Source of the DNA: Saccharomonospora marina XMU15
GTDB lineage: Bacteria; Actinomycetota; Actinomycetes; Mycobacteriales; Pseudonocardiaceae
Direction: 5' to 3'
Assembly (NCBI RefSeq): GCF_000244955.1
Contig: NZ_CM001439.1
Coordinates: 1,826,628 to 1,890,627 of the forward strand
Length of the DNA: 64,000 nucleotides
The notes below the pieces were generated by a model that worked only from the letters and a program-made list of their open reading frames with translations, did no database searches and was not told the origin of the DNA. The translations under genes were made by a program, and so were the position numbers. Shown here piece by piece: positions 54,922-63,434 of this stretch. How positions within the stretch are numbered: position 1 is the first letter of the stretch; the number at the start of each line of letters is the position of its first letter.

Positions 54922-54950
54922 GCCGTTGCCGGGGAGCAGGGAGGAAGCCG

Positions 54951-56156
54951 ATGCCGAATCCGGGCAAGTCGAATCGGAAGCTGACGGCGGGAATCGTGGC
55001 AGCCACGGCCGTCACCGGGGTGATCGCCGCGAGCGTCGCGCCCGCGCAGGCCGCGCAGGGACAGATCCGATCCGCGAACACCGCAGACGCGGTGGCGGGC
55101 AGCTATCTCGTCGTGCTGAAGGACGGCGCGACAACGACGGCGCGCAGCGCCGCTACAGCGCGGGCACACACGCTGGCGCAGGAATACGGAGCCGAGGTCG
55201 GGCGGACGTTCAGCAACGCGTTGCGCGGGTTCTCGGTACACGCCAGCGAAACCGAGGCCAAACGGATCGCCGCTGACGACGACGTGGCCTACGTCGTGCA
55301 GAACCAGCGGGTACACGCCACCGACACGCAGCCGTCGCCGCCGTCGTGGGGACTGGACCGGATCGACCAGCGCGACCTGCCGCTGGACGACTCCTACGAG
55401 TACGCCACCAAGGCGGACAACGTCACCGTTTACGTCATCGACACCGGTGTGGACGCCGACCACAGCACCTTCGGTGGCCGGGTGAGCGGTGGTATGGACT
55501 TCATCGACAACGACGAGGACGCAGGCGACGAGAACGGTCACGGAACGCACGTCGCGGGCACGATCGGAGGCGAGGAGTACGGCGTCGCCAAGGGTGTGCA
55601 GATCGTGCCGGTGCGCGTGCTGGACGCCAACGGCAGCGGCACCACCGAGCAGGTCGTGGCCGGGATCGACTGGGTGGCGCAGAACGCGAGCGGGCCCGCC
55701 GTGGCCAACATGAGCCTCGGCGGCAGCGCCGACGACGCGCTCGACACCGCTGTGCGAGGAGCCATCGAGGCAGGCGTGACCTTCGGTGTCGCAGCGGGCA
55801 ACGAGTCCACCGACGCCGGAACCACCTCTCCTGCCCGAGTGCAGGAGGCCATCACCGTCGCGGCCAGCAACGAGCGGGACGCGCAGGCCAGCTTCTCCAA
55901 CTACGGCGACGTCGTGGACCTGTACGCGCCGGGTGAGGACATCACCTCGGCCTGGCTCGACGGTGGCGAGAACACCATCAGCGGCACCTCGATGGCGACG
56001 CCGCATGTCGTGGGAGCGGCGGCGCTGTACCTGGCCGAGCACGGCGACGCCACCCCGGAGCAGGTGGCGGAGGCGCTGACCTCGGCGGCCACTCCGGACA
56101 AGATCACCAACCCCGGTGACGGCACGCCCAACCGGCTGCTCTACACCGGTAACTGA
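54951..56156 (+). CDS. Secreted subtilisin-like serine protease (S8)
   Basis: 401-residue preproprotein. Signal peptide residues 1-34 (LTAGIVAATAVTGVIAASVA, cleavage near AQA-AQ). The I9 inhibitor propeptide spans residues ~48-122 (GSYLVVLKDG to DDVAYVVQNQRV). The catalytic domain has Asp164 in VIDTGVD, His197 in NGHGTHVAGT and Ser347 in SGTSMATPHV, with the oxyanion Asn in AAGNES. It resembles the streptomycete and aqualysin-type proteases without a C-terminal pro-region. ATG 54951 is preceded by GGGAGGAAG. It ends 20 bases before a strong terminator. Confidence 0.93.
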   Translation: MPNPGKSNRKLTAGIVAATAVTGVIAASVAPAQAAQGQIRSANTADAVAGSYLVVLKDGATTTARSAATARAHTLAQEYGAEVGRTFSNALRGFSVHASETEAKRIAADDDVAYVVQNQRVHATDTQPSPPSWGLDRIDQRDLPLDDSYEYATKADNVTVYVIDTGVDADHSTFGGRVSGGMDFIDNDEDAGDENGHGTHVAGTIGGEEYGVAKGVQIVPVRVLDANGSGTTEQVVAGIDWVAQNASGPAVANMSLGGSADDALDTAVRGAIEAGVTFGVAAGNESTDAGTTSPARVQEAITVAASNERDAQASFSNYGDVVDLYAPGEDITSAWLDGGENTISGTSMATPHVVGAAALYLAEHGDATPEQVAEALTSAATPDKITNPGDGTPNRLLYTGN

Positions 56157-56176
56157 CACCGCTCACTCTGTGCGGT

Positions 56177-56211
56177 CCGGTGGCCCGGCGTGTGACGCGC
56201 CGGGCCACCGG
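56177..56211 (+). terminator. Terminator after the subtilase gene
   Basis: Perfect 14-bp stem CCGGTGGCCCGGCG with its reverse complement and a 7-base loop, 20 bases after the protease stop. Confidence 0.8.
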
Positions 56212-56238
56212 CTTGTTACCACCCGGTAGGGTCGAGGC

Positions 56239-56997
56239 ATGTCCGTGCGCCAGAACATCGTGATCACCGGTGCCAGCTCCGGGCTCGGCGAAGGCATGGC
56301 CAGGCGGTTCGCCGCGCTCGGCCGTAGCCTCGCCCTGTGCGCCAGACGCACCGACCGGCTCACCGCACTCGCCGCCGAACTCACCAAGGCACACCCCGGT
56401 ATCCGCGTCGTGGTCAGCGAACTCGACGTCAACGATCACGACCGCGTCTTCACCGTGTTCGACGAGTTCCGCGCCGAACTCGGCACGATCGACCGGGTGA
56501 TCGTCAACGCCGGCCTCGGCAAGGGCCAGCCGGTCGGCACCGGCTACTTCGCCGCCAATCAGCAGACGATGCAAACCAACCTCGTCGCGGCGCTGGCGCA
56601 GTGTGAAGCGGCGATGGGCTGCTTTCGCCAGCAGCGAGCGGGGCACCTCGTGGTGGTGTCGTCGTTCAGCGCGTTGCGCGGCATGCCGGGCAATCTCACC
56701 GCCTACGCGGCCTCCAAGGCGGGGCTGTCGGCACTGGCAGACGGCATCCGGGTGGACACGCTGCCGACGGCCATCCGCGTCACCACGCTGCTGCCCGGCT
56801 ACATCGAGTCGGAGATGACCGGCAGGGCGGGCAGGACCCCGATGCTCGCGAGCGCCGACAAGGGTGCGCGGGCACTGGTGCGGGCCATCGAGCGGGAACC
56901 GGCGAAGGCCTACGTGCCCAGTTGGCCGTGGGCGCCGCTGGCCGTACTCGTTCGCATGCTTCCCGCAGGCATGCTGCGACGGATCGGTATCCGCTGA
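56239..56997 (+). CDS. Short-chain dehydrogenase/reductase
   Basis: 252-residue classical SDR: cofactor motif TGASSGLG, VNAGLG in place of NNAG, and catalytic Ser with YAASK. The C-terminal segment (PSWPWAPLAVLVRMLPAGML) is hydrophobic and may touch the membrane, as in several lipid-acting SDRs. ATG 56239 has GGGTCGAGG upstream. Its stop overlaps the next ATG by one base (TGATG), so it is coupled to the phosphatase-fold gene. Substrate unknown. Confidence 0.87.
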   Translation: MSVRQNIVITGASSGLGEGMARRFAALGRSLALCARRTDRLTALAAELTKAHPGIRVVVSELDVNDHDRVFTVFDEFRAELGTIDRVIVNAGLGKGQPVGTGYFAANQQTMQTNLVAALAQCEAAMGCFRQQRAGHLVVVSSFSALRGMPGNLTAYAASKAGLSALADGIRVDTLPTAIRVTTLLPGYIESEMTGRAGRTPMLASADKGARALVRAIEREPAKAYVPSWPWAPLAVLVRMLPAGMLRRIGIR

Positions 56998-57659
56998 TGG
57001 GCGTCGTTTACCTGGTGCGCCACGGGCAGGCCTCCTTCGGTGCTGCCGACTACGACGTGCTCTCCGACCGCGGTGAGCAGCAGGCCCGGCTGGCGGGACT
57101 GGAACTGGTGCGCAGAGAGGCGACCCTCGACCACGCGCGCTGCGGCAGCCTGTCGCGGCAGCGGGCGACCGCGGCCGTGGCGCTGGCGCAGCTGGCCTCG
57201 GCCCCCACCGTCGCGCAGGACCCGCGCTGGAACGAGTACGACCACGTCGACATCGCCGCGCACCACGGCGGCGGGGCCGCGCAGGACAGCGCCGACCCGA
57301 GGGCCTACCAGGCCGCGCTGGAGGACGCGCTGGCGAAGTGGGTGGCGGCGGGCGAGTCGAGCCCGTGTGCCGAGTCCTGGCCGCGCTTCCTGGCCAGGGT
57401 CACCGGCGCGCTCGACGACCTGGTTTCCGTACTGGGCAAGGGTGAGCAGGCCGTGGTGTTCACCTCCGGCGGCGTCATCTCCACGCTGTGCGGGGCGCTG
57501 CTCGGAGTGCCCGAGATCGGCCTGCTGTCGTTGAACAGGGTGACCGTCAACGCGGGGATCAGTAAGATCGTCACCGGTCGCTCCGGAACCACCATGCTCT
57601 CCTTCAACGAACACGGGCACTTCGACGGCGAGGCGGCGGGGCTGCTGAGCTACCGGTAG
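56997..57659 (+). CDS. Histidine phosphatase-fold protein lacking the second catalytic His
   Basis: 220-residue branch of the phosphoglycerate-mutase-like superfamily. The nucleophile motif is LVRHGQASFG and a substrate Arg is in SLSRQRATA. The second histidine, normally in a SHGG-like motif, is replaced by Ser in VFTSGGVIST. ATG 56997 is used; the frame upstream lies within the SDR gene. The same substitution is seen in other actinobacterial members as I recall, so activity may rely on a different acid-base or be lost. It lies between an SDR and an SMP-30-like gene in one operon. Confidence 0.82.
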   Translation: MGVVYLVRHGQASFGAADYDVLSDRGEQQARLAGLELVRREATLDHARCGSLSRQRATAAVALAQLASAPTVAQDPRWNEYDHVDIAAHHGGGAAQDSADPRAYQAALEDALAKWVAAGESSPCAESWPRFLARVTGALDDLVSVLGKGEQAVVFTSGGVISTLCGALLGVPEIGLLSLNRVTVNAGISKIVTGRSGTTMLSFNEHGHFDGEAAGLLSYR

Positions 57660-57669
57660 GGAGGCGACG

Positions 57670-58608
57670 ATGGGCTTCGGCGCGGTGCGGACCATCCCGG
57701 TCAACGGTGTCGGACCGGAGGACGTGCTGCTCGACCCGCACGGCCGCGTCTACACCGGACTCGAGGACGGCCGCATCATCCGCGTCGACGACGAAGGAAG
57801 GCGCATCGACACCGTCGCCGACACCGAAGGCAGACCGCTGGGCCTGGAGTTCCTCGGCGAGGACGAACTCGTCGTCTGCGATGCGCTGCGGGGCCTGCTC
57901 TCGGTGCGGCTTGGCGACGGCGCGGTGCGGGTACTGGCGACCGAGGCGGCAGGGCAGCCCCTGACGTTCTGCAACAACGCCGCAGTCGACAGCGAGGGAA
58001 CCGTCTACTTCACCGACTCTTCGACCCGGTTCGGGATCGAGAAGTGGCGCGACGACCTGATCGAGCAGACAGGCACCGGCAGGCTGCTGCGGCGCACGCC
58101 CGACGGCGTGATCGACGTCCTGGCGGCAGGGTTGCAGTTCGCCAACGGCGTGGCGCTCCCGCCGGACGAGTCGTTCGTCGCCGTCGCGGAGACGTCGGCC
58201 TGCCGGGTGCGCAGGGTGTGGCTGGACCCACGACGCGAGGGTGCCACCGACCTGCTCGTCGACGAGTTGGCCGGCTTCTGTGACAACATCTCCACCGGCA
58301 GCGACGGGCTGATCTGGGTTACTCAGGCCAGTCCCAGGGTGGCCTCGCTCGACTTGGTGCGCAGGCTTCCCGCCGCGCTACGCCGCGTCGTACGCGGTCT
58401 GCCGACCTCGTTGCAGCCGTCGCCACGGCGCAGCTGCGGGGTGCTCGGCGTCTCCGCCGAAGGCGAGATCGTGCACGACCTCGGTGGCGAGATCGAAGGC
58501 TTTCGACTCCTCACCGGCGTCAGGGAAATGGCGGGCAGCCTCTACTTCGGCAGCCTGGAGGGCAACTGTGTCGCCGTCACCGATGTCGGTACCGCGGCAC
58601 CGCGCTGA
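57670..58608 (+). CDS. SMP-30/strictosidine synthase-like beta-propeller hydrolase
   Basis: 312-residue six-bladed propeller of the gluconolactonase/strictosidine-synthase superfamily. Blade motifs include PEDVLLDPHGRVYTGLEDGR, NNAAVDSEGTVYFTDSSTRF, FANGVALPPDESFVAVAET and GFCDNISTGSDGLIWVT, with the acidic/Asn residues that hold the central Ca2+. RRLPAALRRVVRGLPTSLQP is an insert near the C-terminus. Such proteins hydrolyse lactones or esters. ATG 57670 follows GGGAGGCGACG. It is last in the SDR-phosphatase operon and convergent with the TetR gene. Confidence 0.85.
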   Translation: MGFGAVRTIPVNGVGPEDVLLDPHGRVYTGLEDGRIIRVDDEGRRIDTVADTEGRPLGLEFLGEDELVVCDALRGLLSVRLGDGAVRVLATEAAGQPLTFCNNAAVDSEGTVYFTDSSTRFGIEKWRDDLIEQTGTGRLLRRTPDGVIDVLAAGLQFANGVALPPDESFVAVAETSACRVRRVWLDPRREGATDLLVDELAGFCDNISTGSDGLIWVTQASPRVASLDLVRRLPAALRRVVRGLPTSLQPSPRRSCGVLGVSAEGEIVHDLGGEIEGFRLLTGVREMAGSLYFGSLEGNCVAVTDVGTAAPR

Positions 58609-58716
58609 CCGGGTTGGCCGTGACAGTTTCCGTCGTCGCCGCATTTCACGTGTTCCCGCTGGGATTTCACGGGCAACGGCGATTGTTCGGCGATTTCCCA
58701 CTTGCCGCGCCGGGCG

Positions 58717-59340
58717 TCACCGCTGTTCGGAGACTCGCGGCAGCACGTCCCTGACGAGGGTGAGTAGCACCTGGCTCAGCAATGCGTGCACCTGCGCGCG
58801 GTCCAGCGCTGCCTGCACCAGCCACTCCCGCCCCGCGGCCTTCACCATGCCGCCGTAGGCGCGCACCACGGCGTTGAACTGCTCCCAGCGCGCGTCGTCG
58901 CGGGAGAATCCCATCGCCTCGAGTACCCGGTCGGCCGCGGTGCGGTCGGCCTCGTCCACGATCCGCTCGACCTCGACGTCCCTGCCGATGCCCTCGGGTG
59001 CGATGGCTGCCAGCCACAGCTTCTCCTGCTTGCTCACCATGTCGAGGAACCAGTCGACGGCCGCCTTCGTCCGTTCCTCCAGCGAGCCTTGTGGAAGCCG
59101 TGAGACGGCGACGTGCGGCACGGTGAGCGCGCGTTTCACAACTGCCAAATAAAGTTCGCGTTTCGTGCCGAAATAGTGGTTTATCAGGCCGCGCGCGACA
59201 CCCGCGCGCGCCGCGATATCCGAGGTGGACACATCGGTGTAGGGTCGCTCACCGAAAAGCTCGGCCGCGCAAGTGAAGATCTGTTCCTTGCGCTCATCCG
59301 GTTCCAGCCTTCGCCATTTCGGCATGGATTCCGTCGTCAT
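58717..59340 (-). CDS. TetR-family repressor, co-transcribed with the GMC oxidoreductase
   Basis: 207-residue regulator. The N-terminal HTH reads RKEQIFTCAAELFGERPYTD, then VSTSDIAARAGVARGLINHY, FGTKRELY. The C-terminal ligand domain is helical (SLEERTKAAVDWFLDMVSKQ). ATG 59340 gives the normal TetR N-terminus. It begins 13 bases after the GMC oxidoreductase stop on the same strand, so it has no promoter of its own and should be controlled with it, most likely through the palindrome at 61084. Confidence 0.88.
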   Translation of the reverse strand: MTTESMPKWRRLEPDERKEQIFTCAAELFGERPYTDVSTSDIAARAGVARGLINHYFGTKRELYLAVVKRALTVPHVAVSRLPQGSLEERTKAAVDWFLDMVSKQEKLWLAAIAPEGIGRDVEVERIVDEADRTAADRVLEAMGFSRDDARWEQFNAVVRAYGGMVKAAGREWLVQAALDRAQVHALLSQVLLTLVRDVLPRVSEQR

Positions 59341-59353
59341 GTTGTGCAGTTTC

Positions 59354-61063
59354 TCACGTCTGCTTGCGTTCTGCCGTAGTGACAGGCAACCGCAGGGCGC
59401 CGGGAGCGGCCTCGGGCACGATCGGGTGTTTCGGGACAACCGGGTCTACCCGCCGGTAGGCGGAGCCGAGTGGCGGTCGGGGATCCCGCTCGCCCTTGTT
59501 CGGCCACAGCGCCATGGCCCGCTCGGCCTGCGCGGTGATGGTGAGCGAGGGGTTCACGCCGAGGTTGGCCGAGATCGCGGAGCCGTCCACCACGTGCAGA
59601 CCCTCGTAGCCGTACAGCCGCTGGTAGGCGTCCACGACCCCGGTCCGGGGTGAGTCACCGATGGCGCAGCCGCCGATGAAGTGCCCGGTCATCGGCATGT
59701 TGAACAGGTCGTTCCAGCCGCCGCCAGGCAGGCCGTCGATCTTGTCGGCCACCCGCCGGGTGACCTCGTGTCCCTCGGGAATCCAGGCGGGGTTGGGTTC
59801 GCCGATGCCCTGCCTGGTGCGCATCCGCCTGCCGAACAGGCCCCGCTGGGTGAAGGTGGTGATCGAGTTGTCCAGGGACTGCATCACCAGCAACACGATC
59901 GTCTGCTCCGACCAGTGCCTCGGGTTGTGCAGCGCGGGAAGCTTGCGCCAGTGGCGGCGCATCTCGCGAAGCCCCGCCAGCCAGCGTGGCTTGCCCTCGA
60001 CCGGATCGGTGAGTACGGCTCCGATGAGGCCGAGCAGGTTGCTGCCCTTGCCGTAGCGGACGGGTTCGACGTGGGTGACCTCGTCGGGATGGATCGACGA
60101 GGTGATGGCGACACCGCGATGGAACTCGGTGTCGCGCCGGGTGGTCCGCGCGGCGAGTACGGCTTCGGAGTTGGTCCTGGCGAGCATGCCCAGCCGGGGG
60201 GAGAGCCCCGGAAGGATGCCTCGGTCGCGCATCCGGTGCAGCAACCGCTGTGTGCCGAGCGCGGCGGCGGAGAACACCACCTGCTCTGCCGTGAAGGTGC
60301 GCCTGCGCCAGGGTCGTCCGGTGTGGACGCAGGTGACGGCGTAGCCGCCTGCTGCCAGCGGCCGGACCTCGCGCACGGTCGTCAGCGGGTGCACCTTCGC
60401 GCCCGCCCGCTCGGCGAGGTGCAGGTAGTTCTTGACCGTCGTGTTCTTGGCGCCGTGCCTGCACCCGGTCATGCACTCACCACAGTGGGTGCACGCCCGT
60501 CGCTGCGGGCCCATCCCGCCGAAGAACGGGTCCGACACCTGCTGTCCGGGTTCGGTGCCTTCGCCGCCGAAGTGGACCCCCACCGGGGTGGGGCCGTAGG
60601 TGTGCCCGATGCCCATGTCCTCGGCGACCTCACGCATCACCTCGTCGGCGGGCGTGGTCAGCGGGTACCTGGTGACGCCCAGCATCCGTTTGGCCTGGTC
60701 GTAGTAGGGAGCCAGTTCGGCCTTCCAGTCGGCGATGCCTGCCCACTGCCGGTCGGCGTAGAACGCGTCCGGCGGCTCGTACAGCGTGTTGGCGTAGACG
60801 AGCGAGCCGCCGCCGACGCCCGAGCCGCTCAACACGAGCGTGTCCGGCAACGGGGTGATGCGCAGGATGCCGGTGCAGCCCAGCTTGGGCGCGAAGAGGT
60901 AGTCGCGGACATGCCAGGAGGTCTTGGCGAACTCGTGGTCGGCGAAGCGCCTTCCCATCTCGAGCACGCCGACCCGGTATCCCTTCTCGGTCAGTCGCAG
61001 CGCGCTCACGCTGCCGCCGAAGCCGGAACCGATCACCAGAACGTCGTAGTCGAACTGCGCCAT
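59354..61063 (-). CDS. GMC-family flavin oxidoreductase (ChoD-like)
   Basis: 569-residue glucose-methanol-choline oxidoreductase. The FAD motif is YDVLVIGSGFGGSVSALRLT, then LEMGRRF and GSGVGGGSLVYANTL. A Cys-rich segment CTHCGECMTGCRHGAKN marks the subgroup containing mycobacterial ChoD. The C-terminal GMC signature is FIGGCAIGD and HVVDGSAISANLGVNPSLTI. ATG 61063 is preferred because the operator 61084-61098 lies directly upstream; ATG 61108 would place the operator inside the gene. The substrate may be a sterol or another secondary alcohol, which sequence does not decide. Confidence 0.87.
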   Translation of the reverse strand: MAQFDYDVLVIGSGFGGSVSALRLTEKGYRVGVLEMGRRFADHEFAKTSWHVRDYLFAPKLGCTGILRITPLPDTLVLSGSGVGGGSLVYANTLYEPPDAFYADRQWAGIADWKAELAPYYDQAKRMLGVTRYPLTTPADEVMREVAEDMGIGHTYGPTPVGVHFGGEGTEPGQQVSDPFFGGMGPQRRACTHCGECMTGCRHGAKNTTVKNYLHLAERAGAKVHPLTTVREVRPLAAGGYAVTCVHTGRPWRRRTFTAEQVVFSAAALGTQRLLHRMRDRGILPGLSPRLGMLARTNSEAVLAARTTRRDTEFHRGVAITSSIHPDEVTHVEPVRYGKGSNLLGLIGAVLTDPVEGKPRWLAGLREMRRHWRKLPALHNPRHWSEQTIVLLVMQSLDNSITTFTQRGLFGRRMRTRQGIGEPNPAWIPEGHEVTRRVADKIDGLPGGGWNDLFNMPMTGHFIGGCAIGDSPRTGVVDAYQRLYGYEGLHVVDGSAISANLGVNPSLTITAQAERAMALWPNKGERDPRPPLGSAYRRVDPVVPKHPIVPEAAPGALRLPVTTAERKQT

Positions 61064-61083
61064 GCGATCACGGTGGTCTCTTG

Positions 61084-61098
61084 TTGACAGGCTGTCAA
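61084..61098. promoter_or_regulatory. Operator-like palindrome upstream of the GMC-TetR operon
   Basis: TTGACAG-G-CTGTCAA is a perfect 7-1-7 palindrome 20 bases upstream of the oxidoreductase ATG, with an overlapping CTCTTG/CAAGAG repeat. It suits the TetR protein encoded downstream. Confidence 0.55.
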
Positions 61099-61235
61099 GA
61101 GTGTTCATCGCGGATCGGGGGAGCACGTCGACATGCGGACAGGTTCCCTGGCCGTGGTCGCGGTGAGTAGCGTGTGGACGACCTTGGCGGCTACCCGTCA
61201 CTCTTCCGTGCCCTTGGTGGCCGCGCGCGAGTAAG

Positions 61236-61254
61236 TGAGGTTAGCCTTAACTTG
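61236..61254. promoter_or_regulatory. Iron box 3 upstream of the siderophore-interacting protein gene
   Basis: TGAGGTTAGCCTTAACTTG matches the DtxR/IdeR consensus at 13 of 19 (14 allowing C at the degenerate centre). It lies 31 bases upstream of the ATG, overlapping the expected promoter. Confidence 0.65.
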
Positions 61255-61285
61255 CCAGTGTTGAGTCAAGCCTGAGGAGGCCCGT

Positions 61286-62110
61286 ATGGCGGATCGCACG
61301 GAGTCCGGGCAGCCCGGGCAGCGCGGTGGCGGCAAGCCGGTCAGCCGGTTGCGCGTACTGCGGACCGAGCGGCTCACGCCGCACATGATCAGGGTCGTCT
61401 CCGGCGGCGAGGGCCTTTCGAACTTCGTTCCCAACGGCTTCACCGACAGCTACGTCAAGGTGCTGTTCGGCGTCCCCGGCGTGACCTATCCCGAGCCGTT
61501 CGACCTTCGAGCGATCAAGGCCGAGTTGCCGCGCGAACTGTGGCCGAAGCAACGCACCTACACGGTGCGCGGCTACGACCCGGTGGCGGGCGAGTTGGTC
61601 ATTGACTTCGTGTACCACGGCGAGACGGGACTCGCGGGTCCGTGGGCGGCGAACCTTCGGCCGGGTGACGAGATGCTGGTGGCCGGACCGGGCGGGGGCT
61701 ACGCGCCGAACCCGCAGGCCGACTGGCACCTGCTGGTCGGCGACGAGGCGGCCCTGCCTGCCATCGCGGCCTCGCTCGAGGCGATGCCGGCCGATGCTCG
61801 CGTGCGGGCACTGCTGCTGGTGGAGAACGAGGCCGAGCAGCAGCCGCTGGCCACCAAGAGCGCAGCGGAGATCAGCTGGCTGCACCGCGACGCGGGCGAC
61901 GACCTGGTCGCCGCCGTGCGCGCGCTCGACTTCCCGCCGGGGACGATGCAGGGCTTCGTGCACGGCGAGGCCGGGTTCGTCCGCGAATTGCGCGGGCACC
62001 TGCTCAACGAGCGGGGAGTGCCCAAGACGGCGCTGTCCATCTCCGGGTACTGGCGACTCGGCCGTTCGGACGAGGCCTGGCGTGCGGAGAAGGCCACCTT
62101 CATGGCCTGA
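61286..62110 (+). CDS. Siderophore-interacting protein (FAD ferric-siderophore reductase)
   Basis: 274-residue SIP-family flavoreductase that releases iron from ferric siderophores in the cytosol. The FAD-binding element is RTYTVRGYDPVAGELVIDFV with the small-residue segment HGETGLAGPWAANLRPGDEM. The C-terminal NAD(P)H-binding fold includes WHLLVGDEAALPAIAASLEA and the family signature FVHGEAGFVRELR. ATG 61286 is preceded by TGAGGAGG. With iron box 3 immediately upstream, it should be derepressed in low iron together with the operon at 25656. Confidence 0.93.
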   Translation: MADRTESGQPGQRGGGKPVSRLRVLRTERLTPHMIRVVSGGEGLSNFVPNGFTDSYVKVLFGVPGVTYPEPFDLRAIKAELPRELWPKQRTYTVRGYDPVAGELVIDFVYHGETGLAGPWAANLRPGDEMLVAGPGGGYAPNPQADWHLLVGDEAALPAIAASLEAMPADARVRALLLVENEAEQQPLATKSAAEISWLHRDAGDDLVAAVRALDFPPGTMQGFVHGEAGFVRELRGHLLNERGVPKTALSISGYWRLGRSDEAWRAEKATFMA

Positions 62111-62171
62111 ACCTGCGCGATGTTGACGTGGCGCTAACACTGTCGGCTCCGCAGGCGGTAGAACTGAGGCC

Positions 62172-63404
62172 ATGACGAACCTCGCGGTGGAGGCCGAAGC
62201 CGAGGAACTCGGTTTCGACGCCAGGCGGCTGAGCCGCATCGATCGCCGGATGGCGCGCTACGTCGACGAGGGCCTGCTGCCCGGCTGGCTCACCGTGGTG
62301 GCACGGCACGGCAGGGTCGCGCACCTTTCCAGCTACGGGCACCGTGATCTGGAGGCCGGGCTGGGGGTGGAGGTCGACACGCTGTGGCGCATCTACTCGA
62401 TGACCAAGCCGATCACCTCGCTCGCCGCGATGATGCTGTTCGAGGAGGGGGAGTTCGAACTCACCGACCCGATCCACCGTTGGCTGCCCGAGTTCGCCGA
62501 GCCACGGGTGTTCGTCAAGGGCTCGGCGCTGCGCCCCGTCACCGAACCCGCCACCGAGCCGATCAGGGTGTGGCACCTGCTCACCCACACGGCCGGGCTG
62601 ACGTACGGCTTTCACCACGCCCATCCGGTGGACGGGATCTACCGGGCCGCGGGCTTCGAGTGGAGCACGCCGCAGGGCAAGGACCTGGCGGCGTGCAGCG
62701 AGGCATGGGCCGAGCTGCCGCTGCTGTTCCAGCCCGGCACCGAATGGAACTACTCGGTGGCAACCGACGTGCTCGGCAGGCTGGTGGAGGTCGTGTCCGG
62801 CATGCCGCTCGACCGGTTCTTCGCCGAGCGCATCTTCGGCCCGCTCGGGATGACGGAGACGTCCTTCCACGTCGACGGTGACGCCGTGGACCGGCTGGCC
62901 GCGCTCTACGTGCCCGATCCGCTGACCCGCCGCGCGAAGCGCAACGACACTTTCGGAGAGGCGATCAAGAAGAAGCCCGCGTGCCTGCAGGGCGGAGCGG
63001 GGCTGGTGGGCACCGCGGCCGACTACCACCGGTTCACGCAGTTGCTGCTGCGAGGCGGCGAACTCGACGGCACCCGGCTGCTCAGCCCGCGCACCGTGCG
63101 CCTGATGACCCGAAACCACCTGCCCGGCGACGTCGATCTCGAGCAGTTCGGGCGGCCGCTGTTCGCCGAGATCCCGTTCAACGGGTTCGGGTTCGGGCTG
63201 GGTTTCTCGGTACTGCGTGACCCGGCCAAGGCCAAGACGCTGTCCAGCGAGGGCGAGTTCGCCTGGGGCGGTGCGGCGAGCACGGCGTTCTGGGTCGACC
63301 CTGCCGAGGGCCTCACGGTGCTGTTCTTCACCCAGCTCATGCCGTCGAGCACCTACCCGCTTCGCCAGCAGCTGCGCCAGCTCGTCTACCAGGCGCTGGT
63401 GTGA
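62172..63404 (+). CDS. Serine hydrolase of the class C beta-lactamase/esterase fold
   Basis: 410-residue protein. Nucleophile motif Ser76-x-x-Lys79 in YSMTKPITS. The Tyr motif is YSV in WNYSVATDVLG, as in EstB-type esterases, not YxN as in true AmpC. The third box is WGGAAST in place of KTG. There is no signal peptide, so a cytosolic esterase or transesterase is more likely than a beta-lactamase. It is 61 bases downstream of the siderophore-interacting gene on the same strand, and possible co-expression is noted. Substrate unknown. Confidence 0.87.
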   Translation: MTNLAVEAEAEELGFDARRLSRIDRRMARYVDEGLLPGWLTVVARHGRVAHLSSYGHRDLEAGLGVEVDTLWRIYSMTKPITSLAAMMLFEEGEFELTDPIHRWLPEFAEPRVFVKGSALRPVTEPATEPIRVWHLLTHTAGLTYGFHHAHPVDGIYRAAGFEWSTPQGKDLAACSEAWAELPLLFQPGTEWNYSVATDVLGRLVEVVSGMPLDRFFAERIFGPLGMTETSFHVDGDAVDRLAALYVPDPLTRRAKRNDTFGEAIKKKPACLQGGAGLVGTAADYHRFTQLLLRGGELDGTRLLSPRTVRLMTRNHLPGDVDLEQFGRPLFAEIPFNGFGFGLGFSVLRDPAKAKTLSSEGEFAWGGAASTAFWVDPAEGLTVLFFTQLMPSSTYPLRQQLRQLVYQALV

Positions 63405-63434
63405 CCAGGCCCTGGCCGGGGCGTCACGCAGGTC

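Noticed and set aside
54253-54984. A 243-residue plus-strand open frame as an intact gene
   Set aside because: No ribosome-binding site, mixed composition, runs into the protease gene in another frame; only a short ArsR-like piece is recognisable, so it is listed as a possible pseudogene.
61080-61110. TTGACA in the GMC upstream palindrome as a -35 element
   Set aside because: No suitable -10 follows at 16-19 bases before the start codon; better explained as part of the operator.
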